Below are positions 26,501-36,674 of a stretch of DNA of 64,000 nt, piece by piece. The stretch is from Eutrigla gurnardus (Eukaryota > Chordata > Actinopteri > Perciformes > Triglidae): assembly GCA_963514095.1 (NCBI GenBank), contig OY741268.1, positions 1,054,001 through 1,118,000 of the forward strand, given 5' to 3'. Made by a program: the position numbers and the translations under genes. The notes under the pieces are model-generated. The model saw nothing but the letters and a program-made list of their open reading frames with translations, was not told the origin of the DNA and did no database searches. Each line of letters begins with the position of its first letter. The stretch's first letter is position 1.

Positions 26501-27908
26501 GGCATAGACGCCCTTTATTAGCAGTGGATAGATCGGAAACATGAGGAGAGAGAGGGGATGTGACATGCAGCAAAGGACCTCCGGCCGGGATTCGAACCGG
26601 GGTCGGCTGCGTATGTACGTTCGTACATGGTATGCGCTTAAACCACTCCGCCAACTGCGCGCCCATACCAGTCTTATTCTGACTTTCTCTCCATCAGCAG
26701 ATGTACCTCCTGTCTTCAACACACCTTGAGAGCATCAGTGTTTAGTTGAGTAGAGCTCAGCCTCCCCGTTTTAACCTCCGTTCACTCACTAATGTGCATG
26801 TTGAAACGCTGTAAAAACACTAGACTGCTAAGTCTGTAGGTTTATGTGACTCAACCATGTGAAAATCAGTGCATTGTTTATTTGATCTGAAATAACTGTT
26901 TCACTACAAGCCTTTAAAATAAGTGCATTGATATAAGATCCCATCTGTGTCCGAAGCTAGAAGCAGGTTCTAGGTTCACCTGTTATTAATTTCATCTGAT
27001 ACAGTTTATGTCAGGAGCTAGCCGCTAATATCAAGTTCAGGAGAGTCTCATTTACTCAATAACAAGCACACTCTCTTTTTACTTTCTGCACAAGGAACAC
27101 ATGATCCCTTGGCTGCATCCCATTGGCTAAAAGTTCTCTGGCTGGCTCTGATTGCACTTTGTAACCAGGAAGCGGTGAGATAAACAATCTTGTTTGAGAT
27201 ACCGCTCATCATTGGTTTATAATCTACGATTCAATGTAGAGAAGAAGATCCCGTCAGAGAATGACAACACTCCCAGTATGAATATGAGGAAGATGTACTG
27301 GGAGAAGTGACTGTTGAGTCGTATCAGTGTCTAACATGTCTGAAATGTATAGTTGGCCTTCTTTATACTTTGCTTCCGCCCTCTGAGCTGTCAATAACAA
27401 AATAGCCAAGAGAGCCTTTGCGCTAAATGTGATTACGCCTGGAAAAATAGTTCCTCACAAGAAGTGAATTGACAAAATTTAAACAAACAAACAAAACATT
27501 TAATTTTGATAAACATGGTCGAGGTTTATGTAAACTAGGTGGCTGATGTTGTCAATGGAATATGGCATTTAGCATATGGCATTGACTCTGGTATGGTCCT
27601 TTTAATAAAAGTCATTAAGCAAGTTTTTTCCCTCAAGGCGAAACATTTTCCACCTGTTCAGACATATCTTCTGTCTGAATATGCTACAGTCTGACCTTGT
27701 GTCCACTAACATCTTTGCAGGTAAAGACAAGTACACGTTGTCCTAGTGAACATGATGATAGTGAAGTTACCTCAGTGATGAACCAGCCAGGATCTGCCAC
27801 CAGAGTGAGAGGGGCCACAAACTTCCCTGCTTTGAAATGGAAACGTTCAGGGATCTCCTCTCTGCTATAGACATGCATGTTAGGAACCTGGGACAATAAG
27901 GAGTACAC
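23397..27908 (-). CDS. enpp6: enpp6, last three coding exons (5' exons outside window or not found)
   Basis: Minus-strand exons 27908-27771 (138 bp, phase 0-0), 26221-26098 (124 bp, phase 0-1) and 23599-23397 (203 bp including TAA) join in frame with AG/GT sites. The product matches the C-terminal half of ENPP6, the glycerophosphocholine choline phosphodiesterase: PERFHFKAGKFVAPLTLVAD, PGWFITE, NGWHGYDNEFVDMRGIFLA, PPIRVVDIYNVMCWTLGVKP. The tail NGSDGPSHPITLCVGLLGIL then FILWD is a hydrophobic GPI-attachment signal, consistent with the GPI-anchored enzyme. The N-terminal nucleophile and most metal ligands are encoded upstream and not seen. Introns hold a Tc1-like element with a nested MITE and a SINE. 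Confidence 0.88.
23724..23834 (+). mobile_element. hAT-like left-end fragment
   Basis: TAGGGATGCCCCGATACCAC at 23724 followed by AGTACAAGTACTTACATTTG, a known fish hAT MITE beginning. The right end is missing; the Tc1-like element begins directly after. Confidence 0.5.
24132..25024 (-). pseudogene. Tc1-like transposase, frameshifted
   Basis: N-terminal paired-type HTH frame 25024-24737 (MSAMPRQKELLEDLRSRIV, YKVISKTLEIHRSAVRQ) and catalytic frame 24716-24132. Catalytic motifs visible: WTDETKIELFG (first Asp), VMQQDNNQKH (second Asp) and WPSQSPDLNPIE (Glu). A frame break near 24720-24735 and loss of the extreme C-terminal frame make it inactive. It would have catalysed TA-targeted cut-and-paste. 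Confidence 0.8.
25082..25753. mobile_element. GC-rich MITE with GGGCCCTAGTTTCGT termini
   Basis: Left end GGGCCCTAGTTTCGTAG (25082) and inverted right end CACGAAACTAGGGCCC (25753) are ~15-bp TIRs. Both sides are CpG-rich and pair further inward imperfectly. Flanking CTT on each side could be a 3-bp target duplication. Superfamily not determined. Confidence 0.6.
26098..26221 (-). CDS. enpp6: enpp6 penultimate exon
   Basis: Acceptor CCCTAG, donor CTG|GTAACA. Encodes NMASLPYWKNNSGEPSAWQ then NGWHGYDNEFVDMRGIFLA and IGP. The HGYDN...M(R)G segment is a conserved ENPP catalytic-domain block. Confidence 0.88.
26474..26663 (-). mobile_element. tRNA-derived SINE with 17-bp target duplication
   Basis: On the minus strand it starts GGGCGCGCAGTTGGCGGAG (A-box region GGAGTGGTTTAAGCGC) with a perfect B-box GGTTCGAATCC, a pyrimidine-rich body and an AT-rich tail. 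The flanks CATACCAGTCTTATTCT (26457-26473 and 26664-26680) are identical, so the insertion is fairly recent. Lies in the enpp6 intron. Confidence 0.85.
26681..27770. other. enpp6 intron, nothing recognised
   Basis: No repeat termini or extra exon identified. Confidence 0.35.
27771..27908 (-). CDS. enpp6: enpp6 exon
   Basis: 46 codons, phase 0-0, acceptor TTATGTCAG, donor GAG|GTAACT. Encodes VYSLLSQVPNMHVYSREEI then PERFHFKAGKFVAPLTLVAD and PGWFITE, an ENPP-family block best matching ENPP6. Confidence 0.88.
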
Positions 27909-27913
27909 CTGAC

Positions 27914-27916
<3 letters not shown>

Positions 27917-27987
<71 letters not shown>
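27917..27987 (-). repeat. (TG)35 microsatellite at enpp6 splice acceptor
   Basis: A CA run on plus; on the gene strand a (TG)n tract ending only 9 nt before the exon (TTATGTCAG follows). Confidence 0.95.
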
Positions 27988-27989
<2 letters not shown>

Positions 27990-29162
27990 GTTTAATAAAT
28001 CAACAAACCAACAATCCCATAATAACCTCCCAATTATAATGGTCAATTTAAAGCATTTCATGAATGTTGTTGAATTCATACAAATAACTGGGTGGTGACC
28101 GTAAAGAGGTCACCACCCCTGGATATCATTTCCATTATGATCAGGACTCATAAATGAGGGTATGAGTGTGACGTTTGTGTCCCTTTATTGACACACTTTG
28201 CTAATTTACACAGTCAACATGTTCATGTGATGAAGAGGAGCTGGTGAGGTGGGACAAGAGACACTGTCTCTCCAGTGTACATTATACTCTATCTGTCCCT
28301 CTGGAATAAACCATCAATAAATACAGATATTTTCACCACAAAGACTATTTGAAAACTATAATCACAGCAGGGCCATGCAGAGACTTTTGGAGGGGCAGGT
28401 GCTTAAAGTTAAAAGGGGGCACATGGAGCATGAATTTGAAACACCATACAGAAACATACCTAGCAGTTGAATGGTAGCAACCCATATTCATAAAGAATGT
28501 AACATGGAATCACAACATACCATATAATTGTCCACACCTGCAGAATGAAATATGATCGTTAAACCACAATCTGATGCTCATAAAATACACACACACACAG
28601 TGACATTTCATACCTTTTCAAAAATTGTACTGTATAGCACATTTAATCCATTGATAAACTGTCCTTTAGTATTCCTAGTGCTTAATTAATAAAGTAAAAA
28701 ATTAAAGAAATCTGATAAAGAAGCTGTTCTTTAATGATCAGAGTCTCAGTGACATCAGCAGGTGAGAGACTCCTTCTACGTGAAGAGAGCCGCTTGCTGC
28801 CACTGTCAGTTTTAGCTGTCTCTCTGCAGTTAGCAGTGTTTGTAGCTTAGCTCATCTCAAAATGCATTTTTGGGTCAGTGCGACTGATTCAGTGAAAGCA
28901 GGTAACAGTTCTCTTGGTTGGTGCTTCGCTAACATCAGTATCTCGCAAATTACACAACTGATCATGTTAGCTAGCTAACATCACTTAATGTTACTAGTCA
29001 GATGTTGGGTTTCCCCCAGCAGACAGCACAGACCGGACATATTCATTTTTCATCCTCATTATTCATCCTATTCATAATTCTTGTGTGATTGACGAGCACG
29101 TTCACACACAACCTGTCACTGACACTTTCAGTAGTTTTTTTTCGGTTGCTAAACAACAGTGG
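27988..29162. other. No gene seen upstream of visible enpp6 exons
   Basis: I looked on the minus strand for an earlier enpp6 exon and found none. AT-rich; no complete element identified. Confidence 0.35.
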
Positions 29163-29527
29163 GACTATCCTGTATTCAGGGTCGCAGGGGGGCTGGAGCC
29201 GATCCTAGCTAACATTGGCGAAGGCAGGGTTCCCCCTGGACAGGTCGCCAGTCTATCCCAGGGCTGACATGTAGAGACGGACAGGTAACCAGTCTATCAC
29301 AGGGCCGACATGTAGAGACAGACAGGTATCCAGACTATCACAGGGCTGACATGTAGAGAAAGACAGGTCCCCTTCCTACTTTGGACTGTGGGAGGAAGCC
29401 GGAGAACCTGGAGAGAACCCACGCTCACATGGGGAGAACATGCAGACTCCACACAAAAGGAACCCGAATCGGATTCGAACCTGGGACCCTCTCGCTGTGA
29501 GGCGACAGTGCTAACCACTACACCCAA
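29163..29527 (-). mobile_element. tRNA-derived SINE with tripled internal segment
   Basis: On minus: head GGTGTAGTGGTTAGCACTGT with B-box GGTTCGAATCC, body GAGTCTGCATGTTCTCCC ... CTTCCTCCCACAGTCCAAAG, and 3' block shared with 7582-7708. A ~42-bp piece (GACATGTAGAGACRGACAGG...CAGGGC) is repeated about three times at 29265-29370. Confidence 0.8.
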
Positions 29528-29787
29528 CTGGAGTCACGTGTAAAACTCTTAACAGTCTGCACAGCAGCAGATGGACCAAACTCTTGTTTCCCTTTTCATT
29601 GCTTGAACAGTTTAACCCACTTGTTTCCTGACTTCCTAACAATGCTTATAGTTAGGGCTGGCTGGGGGATTTATAATGACACACTGAGCCTGTCACGGCT
29701 TCGGAGCGTGGCTGAATATGCCATTGAATTCCGGACATTGGCAGCAGAGAGTGGGTGGAATGAGGCGTCGCTGCAGGCCATGTTTAC

Positions 29788-31043
29788 TAGGGGTGGTGGA
29801 AAAAATCGATAATCGATTAATTGTGATTATGAAATGACCGATTATGAATCGATTATTAATTTTCCAAAAATCGATTATTTATATTTTTCAAAATGTAATA
29901 CAATGGCGAGTCCTCCTGTTACTGGCTGTCATACAAGATTCAACCACAAAGTGGAGCTGTTAACTGTTTGTCACAACAAGACGCCTGTAACTGAGCCAGC
30001 GAGCTGAGCAAGTGTGTCGGCGCTAACGCTAACCAGGTGGTGCTAACGAGGTGAGCTAGGTGCGGGTGCTACGGCTGAAAAATGGAGGGAGAAAAGACAA
30101 CAACCGGCGACCAACTAATCCACCCAGCTCCATCTGGGTTCAAAGCAAGCGTGTGGGTACATTTTGGTTTTCATGGGAAGTCTTCAAAAGATATTGACAG
30201 AGTGTATGTTGTCTGCAAGCTTTGCCACACTAAGCTGAAGTACTGTGGCAATACTAGCAACATGAGGGCTCTTGTGTATCCTTGCCTGGACAAGCTGGCC
30301 AAACGATACTTATGTATCCCTGGAACAAGCGTTGCTGCCGAAAGAGTGTTCTCCTCTGCGGGGGACATTGTGTCAGCACAAAGGAGTATGCTCACTCCAC
30401 AACATGTGGACCAGCTGGTCTTCCTCCATAAGAATCTGGTTGTTCCAGAGCAATGAATATTGTTCAGTATATTTAATCACTGAAGTTGAAGTTACACAGC
30501 GTGTTCTGTTTTTATAACTGTGTACAGTATAGTTACGGCTACAGTCAAATGTGTGCAAGCTGGTTGTTCCAGAGCAATAAATATTGATCAGTGTTATTTG
30601 ATCACTGAAGGTACACAGTGTGTTGTGTTCTGTTTTTATAACTGTGTACATTATAGCTATAAGGCTACAGTAAAATGTGTGTTGCGTCTGTCTTTCAAAA
30701 AAATAGACTTCAACTAATTTAAAGCTCATTTGTGACGTGTCCAAAAATACAAAGGGTCCATGATCAGTTAAAGTTTATTGTAACAAAAAAATCCAAGAAT
30801 AAAAAAATGAGCCAACAAGCAATCAAAGCAATAAAAGAGAAAATTAATCTGTGGTTTTCAGTAAATAATAATAATAATAATAATAATTCAGCAACTGACT
30901 GATGTTGAGTAAATTGAAGATCAATAATCATTAATAATCAAATCGATAATCGTTAATAATCAAAAATCGGTCTGTAATCGAATCAAGACTTCAATAATCG
31001 AAATCGAATCAAATCGGGAAATTGGGCCAATTAACCACCCCTA
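29788..31043 (+). mobile_element. hAT deletion derivative with near-perfect TSD
   Basis: Termini TAGGGGTGGT and TAACCACCCCTA; flanking 8-mers ATGTTTAC (29780-29787) and GTGTTTAC (31044-31051) match 7 of 8. Subterminal regions are rich in AATCGAT/ATAATCG motifs. Contains a 124-codon open frame and an (AAT)n run near 30867-30888. Confidence 0.85.
30082..30456 (+). CDS. Shortened hAT transposase: BED-like N terminus joined to C-terminal dimerisation region
   Basis: 124 aa, uninterrupted. Residues ~26-52 (SVWVHFGFHGKSSK, VCKLCHTKLKY) are the start of a BED zinc finger with the C-x2-C pair, but the His pair is gone. Residues ~71-118 (LAKRYLCIPGTSVAAERVF, QRSMLTPQHVDQLVFLHKN) are the hAT C-terminal dimerisation motif. 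The whole DDE catalytic core between them is deleted, with the frame preserved across the join. It cannot cut DNA; a dimerising, possibly inhibitory product is inference. Expression unknown. Confidence 0.75.
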   Translation: MEGEKTTTGDQLIHPAPSGFKASVWVHFGFHGKSSKDIDRVYVVCKLCHTKLKYCGNTSNMRALVYPCLDKLAKRYLCIPGTSVAAERVFSSAGDIVSAQRSMLTPQHVDQLVFLHKNLVVPEQ

Positions 31044-31430
31044 GTGTTTACTAATGGATTAAGTGAAGTACTAAAGGATGAACTACTATCACACCCTGTG
31101 CCTCAAGACTTTAATGATTTAATTAATCAACAATCCGTACAGACAATCGATGTCATGAGCAACGCAGGGAGAAGCAGCTGTACATCTTCCCGTACTCGTA
31201 CCCAGTTACATGCCAAAACAGCTGGGGCTGCCCACAGAGTTACTAGAAGAACCGCTGGAGGCTAGCGCACTCGACGGGAGACTGTTGACTCAAGTCACCA
31301 CACGCACCTGCCCAGTCCAGCTCCAGCTGTCCGGTAACCATTTTTAACTAATTTCCTTGTTATTATTGACTCACCATTCATACCTCTGGTTTTGGAGCAA
31401 CCCCTAATTAAACATAACCCTAAAATTTTT

Positions 31431-31778
31431 TTGTGATCAATTTTTTATTTATTTATTCAATCATTATTTACACATATTGGAGGGGGAAGCATCTTTACAG
31501 TCAAAAAGAAACAAAGGAAAAGCAAAATTATAAGAGCGTCCTTAGCAGTAATAAAGGCAGAGTGAAATATTGCTTGTTCTGATACCTGCTCCCCCTCTCC
31601 TCCCCGCATTCCCTCCAACCCACCCAATCTGTCCCCACTCTCTAAGCCTTAACATGATGAAATCAAAATGTTGAACAGAAAAACAAAAAACAACAACAAA
31701 AAGACAAAAAAAGAGGGGAAAAGGGAAAAGAAGAAGAGAAAAAAAAACACACGCACACATACCGCTCTCTCTCTCTCT
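31431..31778 (-). mobile_element. Possible LINE (L1/Tx1-like) 3' UTR
   Basis: On the minus strand a T-rich, pyrimidine-rich 3'-UTR-like sequence ends with AATAAATAAATAAAA and lies antisense. No coding part is attached. Ends in a (CT)n run (31764-31780). Confidence 0.3.
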
Positions 31779-32400
31779 CTATTGTAGGGGCTACAGCCCC
31801 AAGATTCTTGGATGTGACTTCTCAATGAACGAAAGATGAACTATTCACCTTTAAAAGATATACAGACAAAGGTCCCCTCCTAGCAGATGAGTAAACATTC
31901 TCCTTCAGCTCACTGGACCACTTGGAGGAAGTGTGAGTCCTCTTTATGGCTCGGTTAGAGTATTTACGAACCCTTAAATCAGAGCATCTACAAGATCTCC
32001 ACGCACCCCCGAACAAGGAGGACCAGACCTTCAGAGTCACCAGACTTTGAGGCACCTAAACACATCTGGAAACTGATTAACACCTTTGTTTGACAGAGAG
32101 CCTCGATTGAAGTATAAAGGATAACACCATATCTCTTCCTCACCATTTGCTCCCAAGGCATGGTGAAGACCACTTCCTCCCCTCCTGGGAGTCATAAACT
32201 AATGACCTGGTCTGCTGGCATTCAGAGAGAGGTCACATGAACTCTGCAGGAAAACGTGTTCACATTTTGACCAATCCAAGAAAAGGATGAGATATGTGTT
32301 CAATATTAGTTTAAAACCATCCATAATAATCATTGAGGAATTATAAACATACTGGCGAACGTCCCGTTGTTCTACGACGAAGAACAGAGAAGTTACCAAA

Positions 32401-33476
32401 ATTGCTAAAAATTAACATGGTCATTGTAATGGACATAACTACTGCACTCACGCAGTCAGACGAAAATATGTTTGCTCATTAATCTGCCCGCATCACCCAG
32501 GGACAAAATGCTTACTAAAGTTACCAAACTAGAATACTTTATTAGTGTTTTAGAGAAACACTTCCCAACAAAAAAACACTTATCTAATATTTATAAAAGG
32601 TTAGCAACGAGCGCTTTACAAAACACGGAGTACATTAAAGAAAAATGGGAATTGGAAATGAATGTTATAATTGAAGATCCTACATGGGAGGACATATGGG
32701 CAGGCTGCCATAAGGGAATTAATAGTCAATTATGGAAAGAGTTTGACTGGAAGGTAAAGATAAGATTTTTTAATACTCCTCTTGTTATCTCTTCATATGT
32801 GAAAAACTCTAATTTGGCACTATGTTGGCGAAAATGTGGAAATATTGGTGACACCACACACATCTTCTGGGACTGTCCAGTACTGCAAGGATTCTGGGGT
32901 GATATTAAAAAGGAAATCGATACTATCCTGGATATAGATGTTACTCTAGAACCAACGTTATTTTTGCTGGGAGCTATACCCAAAGATATATACAATGCAG
33001 ACCAACGATATGCACTGAGGATTCTCTTACTGGTAGCGAAGAAAATGATTACAGTGAACTGGAAAGAGGTAAAACCACCAACTATAGGTCAATGGACCCA
33101 GAGACTGAAAAATGTATATATGATGGAGCGAATGACAGCTACTCTCCAGCTCACAATGGACACTTTCATGCAAAGATGGACTTGTATTTCAAGATACCTG
33201 GGTGTATAATAATGGGAATATGCGACGGAGTAATTTTGGGAGTTCCTCTTTGGAGAACCATGCTCAGCTACTATCTATAGATATCTGCTTTCCTACCTAT
33301 TAATGTCAGGGTTGTTACTAATGTTTATATCATGACTATGTATATTTTCCCATTTACATTACCTTTCATTCTCTTGTACAGTCTAACATGCATTTTCAAA
33401 GTCATATGTCAGGACATGTTTTGTAAAATGGTTAAAATGTCTAAATAAAAAGTTCAAAAAAAAAAAAAAAAAAAAA
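32401..33476 (+). mobile_element. 5'-truncated Tx1/L1-type LINE with TSD
   Basis: Ends in ~23 A (33456-33476) after AATAAA (33443-33448). Flanked by AGTTACCAAA (32391-32400 and 33477-33486), the target duplication of target-primed reverse transcription. Inserted in the large LTR. Confidence 0.8.
32472..33209 (+). CDS. Tx1/L1 LINE ORF2 C-terminal fragment
   Basis: 245 open codons, partial by 5' truncation. Carries the C-terminal zinc-like motif CWRKCGNIGDTTHIFWDCP (C-x3-C...H-x4-C) followed by FWGDIKKEIDTILD, typical of L1/Tx1 ORF2 ends. The endonuclease and RT are absent, so it has no autonomous activity. The apparent Met start is not a real gene start. Confidence 0.75.
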   Translation: MLINLPASPRDKMLTKVTKLEYFISVLEKHFPTKKHLSNIYKRLATSALQNTEYIKEKWELEMNVIIEDPTWEDIWAGCHKGINSQLWKEFDWKVKIRFFNTPLVISSYVKNSNLALCWRKCGNIGDTTHIFWDCPVLQGFWGDIKKEIDTILDIDVTLEPTLFLLGAIPKDIYNADQRYALRILLLVAKKMITVNWKEVKPPTIGQWTQRLKNVYMMERMTATLQLTMDTFMQRWTCISRYLGV

Positions 33477-34890
33477 AGTTACCAAACTTGTTTGGGCTAG
33501 CTTCATAGGTTTGCATTGTATGTGTTTGATCAAAGTTCCTTTCAACTCTACCTAAAATGATTTGTACAGAGAAATGTTTACAGTTCATGTTTCATTTGTT
33601 TGACCTATCATTCTGAGTGAGAACTATATGCCATGTGCCAACTTTGACCATAACGGCGAGATGGTGTTCAAACGTTCTAGTCATAGGATTGCATTTCGTT
33701 TTGTTAACAGTTTAAATCACAAAGATTTCGGACTGTAACTTGAACCGGTCCCTCTTGGACACGCCCCCTCGGTCAGCATAAAAGCTGCGTGTTAGAGACA
33801 CCAGTTGAGCGTTCTTCCCTCCAGGAGCTTTTTGCGTCCAGGCGCTTCTTGCCCCCCCAGGCGCTGGCCATCCGGCCTTCGCCTCTCGCTTCTCTCTTTT
33901 TACCCTCTTCAATTTTTACTCCTTTTATTAATAGTTCGTTCAACGTCAGATTCTTCAATTTTGCATTTTTAGCTTTTCTTTTTCCGCAAGCCTTTTTGAT
34001 CAATGCTAACTCAACCGGCGGCCGCAAGATTTGGCATATTAACTAACGCTTATACCTAAGCCACCCAAGGCCGAACTCAAGGAGAAGACAGCTGTTGAAC
34101 TAAGACGGACTACGGCAAAGACGGACGCCCGCTACGAAACTACCGCAGATCGGCGCTAACGGTTCCCTCGGTCCACGGCAAGGAAGATACCTCCGGGTCT
34201 ACGTCACCGACAGGAACAGCGACCGCTTGGAGTTTCAGTAAGCCGAGAAGAAGCGTCCAAAAGTAAGACCGAATCCGCATTCAACAGTAATGACCGAGTT
34301 GCAGGGTGAAACTAAGTATAGCGTCTGTTAATATCTAATATCTGTGAGGTCATTTATCCCATTATTCACTTTTCCCTCTTACTAAGGAGTCCAAATTCTT
34401 AGGAAGAACACACTCGCCTTTATCGCCAAACGTGCTAGATAAGCTGTTAATCACATTTCCAGTTATATTTCTGGCGTTGTATTGGTGTTTTGTTTATTAC
34501 ATCTGTTATTGTTTTATTCACTTTTGTTTAATCCCTAGTTAATCAATAAATTCACCTAAAGCATAAAGTCGTTGTCCGTGGATATCTCTTTTGTGCAGAA
34601 TACAAAGATCCCTATTTCAAGAACTTATGATCTAAGGAATGAGACTGATTTATTAAATGATATTGATTAATTGTGAATTAAGGAATAAGTGGTCATTAGA
34701 ATCATTAACGTGAATTCTATAAAGTTCTGTCTGACCAACAGATGGTGCCCCTTTTACGAGAGCAGGTATTGAAATTGTAGATTAATATACATTGATATAC
34801 ATATTTTAATATCGTAATTTCCTTACATACACAGTTTACGTAGGTACCACTAGGCATTAACCCTTATCATCCTACACTATATATATATAT

Positions 34891-35477
34891 TGTGATATCA
34901 TGAGAGGCTACACGACTCTCAGCGGGACAGCTCAAGTAGTGCGAGGACACAAGGTTAAAGTATAGTCAAAAAGATTTTAATACAGTCCGTGAGAAGGATC
35001 AACAAAACGTTCCAGTTTCAAAAACAAAAAAGGTTTAACAAAGGGGAAGGTTGCTCTTCAACAGTCTTAACTAAACAAAAGTCTCTTCAGCCACAAAATC
35101 ATAATTCCTGATGGGCTCAGGTAAGTGTTCTCCTGTAAACGGCCACTCTTCAACCTTACTTTCAGTTAGCGCTGTAGCTCGTGGTCAAGTCAGCAGTCGG
35201 TCATCCAGGTAAGAATATCCAGTTTCAAGCTCCCAGTGTTCTTTGGTAGAGAGCTCAACTAGGAGCTTGTCTCCCCACACTCCTCTCTCCACTCACTGTG
35301 ACCCAGCTGCTTAAAACAGCCCATCAGCTCATCCTGCACTGATCAGCCTCAGGTGTGTTAGCAGGTAGGGGTGGAACTCCCAACTCCACCAGCAGATGGA
35401 GCCATAGCTGTGTGGGGTTGCAGCCATCTTAGGGGGATATAGCGCCCCTCCAGGACACAGCCTCTCGTGACATCACA
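34891..35477 (-). repeat. 3' LTR of Gmr1-like element
   Basis: 587 bp, TGTGAT...ATCACA, one mismatch to the other LTR. The pol frame runs ~120 bp into it before a stop at 35358. Confidence 0.9.
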
Positions 35478-36608
35478 CATCCTCCCCCTTGAGACCGACG
35501 TCCTCGTCGGGGGGAAGGAGGTGAAGAGGGCGTCGCGTCGGGAGAGGGCGTCCGCATTGCCGTGGCGCTTGCCAGCCCTATGGACAACAGAAAAGTTAAA
35601 TGCTTGTAGGCTCAGAAACCATCTGGTAATCCTACTGTTAGTTTCCCTGTTCTTGGCCATCCACTGCAGAGGGGCATGATCAGACACCACCGTGAAATGT
35701 CTGCCCAGGAGGTAGAAGCGCAGGGACTCCAGGGCCCAGGTTACCGCCAAGCATTCTTTTTCCACAGTGGAATAATTTCTCTCTCTTGGAAGTAGCTTCC
35801 TGCTTAGGTATAGAATGGGATGTTCCTCACCGTCGTGTAGCTGGGTGAGTACAGCACCCAGACCCACCTCTGAAGCATCCGCCTAAACAATGAACTCTTT
35901 CTTGAAGTCTGGCGCCACCAGGATCGGACTGGAGCACAGAGCTCGTTTTAGGTTGACGAAGGCAGCCTCCGCCGCAGGGCTCCACCCCACCATTCGTGAA
36001 TGGCGTTTGGTTGTCAATTCTGTTAGAGGTGCAGCTATGGTAGCAAAATCCATTGTGAAACGTCTGTAGTAGCTGGCTAAGCCTAAAAACAATCGCACCT
36101 GTTTCTTGGTGATGGGTTGTGGCCAATCCTGTATGGCCCGCAACTTGGCTTCCTGAGGCTTGACCAACCCCCGCCCAATGGTGTATCCCAGGTAGTTTGT
36201 CTCGCTGAAGGCCAGTCTGCACTTTTTTGGGTTCGCGGTGAGGCCTGCTTCCCTAAGCGAATCGATCACAGCTTGGACTCTGAGTAAGTGGCTGGCCCAA
36301 TCTGGACTTTGTATGGCGACATCATCCAAATATGCCGCTGCGTACCTCCTGTGGGGAGCGAGGACCCGATCCATCAAGCGTTGGAACGTGGCAGGCGCCC
36401 CGTGGAGACCAAACGGAAGCCGGGTATACTGGTACAGCCCCTCCGGTGTGGCAAAGGCCGTCTTCTCCTTGGACGCCAGGGTCAGGGGCACCTGCCAGTA
36501 GCCTTTTGTGAGATCAAGAGTGGTTAGGAAGCGAGCATGCCCTAAGGAGTCTATTAAATCATCGACACGAGGCATTGGGTATGCATCAAATTCAGACACT
36601 TCGTTCAA
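35358..36608 (-). pseudogene. Gmr1-like reverse transcriptase and RNase H
   Basis: Continuation of pol in the same frame after an in-frame TGA at 36677-36675. RT blocks: LTTLDLTKGYWQVPL, LPFGLHGAPATFQRLMD and the catalytic YLDD (YAAAYLDDVAIQS near 36330). A second in-frame stop (TAG, 35885-35883) separates RNase H: ADASEVGLGAVL, YSTVEKECLAVTWALE, VVSDHAPLQWM, GNADALSRR. The domain is otherwise complete and unshifted. The last ~40 codons are encoded inside the LTR. Confidence 0.85.
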
Positions 36609-36674
36609 CTTCCGATAATCATTACAGAACCGTACTGACCCATCGGGTTTGGGAACCAGGACAATGGGACCCGC

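Larger units (their letters stand above)
29694..31430 (+). pseudogene. Ty3/gypsy gag-protease remnant, split by hAT element
   Basis: 29694-29779 encodes SRLRSVAEYAIEFRTLAAE, and 31044 onward FTNGLSEVLKDELLSHPVP, adjoining pieces of one retrotransposon Gag. Further on, LDGRLLTQ and IDSPFIPLVLEQP recall the protease-linker region, after a deletion. A hAT insertion (29788-31043) separates the two Gag pieces. The 40 bp before 29694 resemble the LINE 3' UTR at 51530. Non-functional. Confidence 0.65.
31783..34876 (+). mobile_element. Large solo LTR (~2.0 kb) with a LINE inserted
   Basis: TGTAGGGG (31783) and ATCCTACA (34876) are inverted ends flanked by a 4-bp duplication CTAT (31779-31782 and 34877-34880). 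Without the LINE (32401-33486) it is about 2 kb. A TATA-like CATAAAAG at 33776 is followed by a GC-richer possible transcript start. Near the 3' end it has ATGGTGCCCCTTTTACGAG. No gag or pol lies next to it. The plus orientation is inferred from the TATA-like motif. Confidence 0.55.

Noticed and set aside
26580..26664. Possible tRNA gene on minus (good A and B boxes)
   Set aside because: Followed by a SINE body and AT-rich tail and bounded by a 17-bp target duplication; it is a SINE head, not a tRNA gene.
30082..30456. Domesticated ZBED-type host gene
   Set aside because: It sits inside an element with both hAT termini and an almost perfect TSD, so a deletion derivative is the simpler reading.
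28000..34000. Further upstream enpp6 exons
   Set aside because: I searched minus-strand frames for ENPP catalytic blocks and found none; the exons probably lie beyond the mobile-element region or the window.
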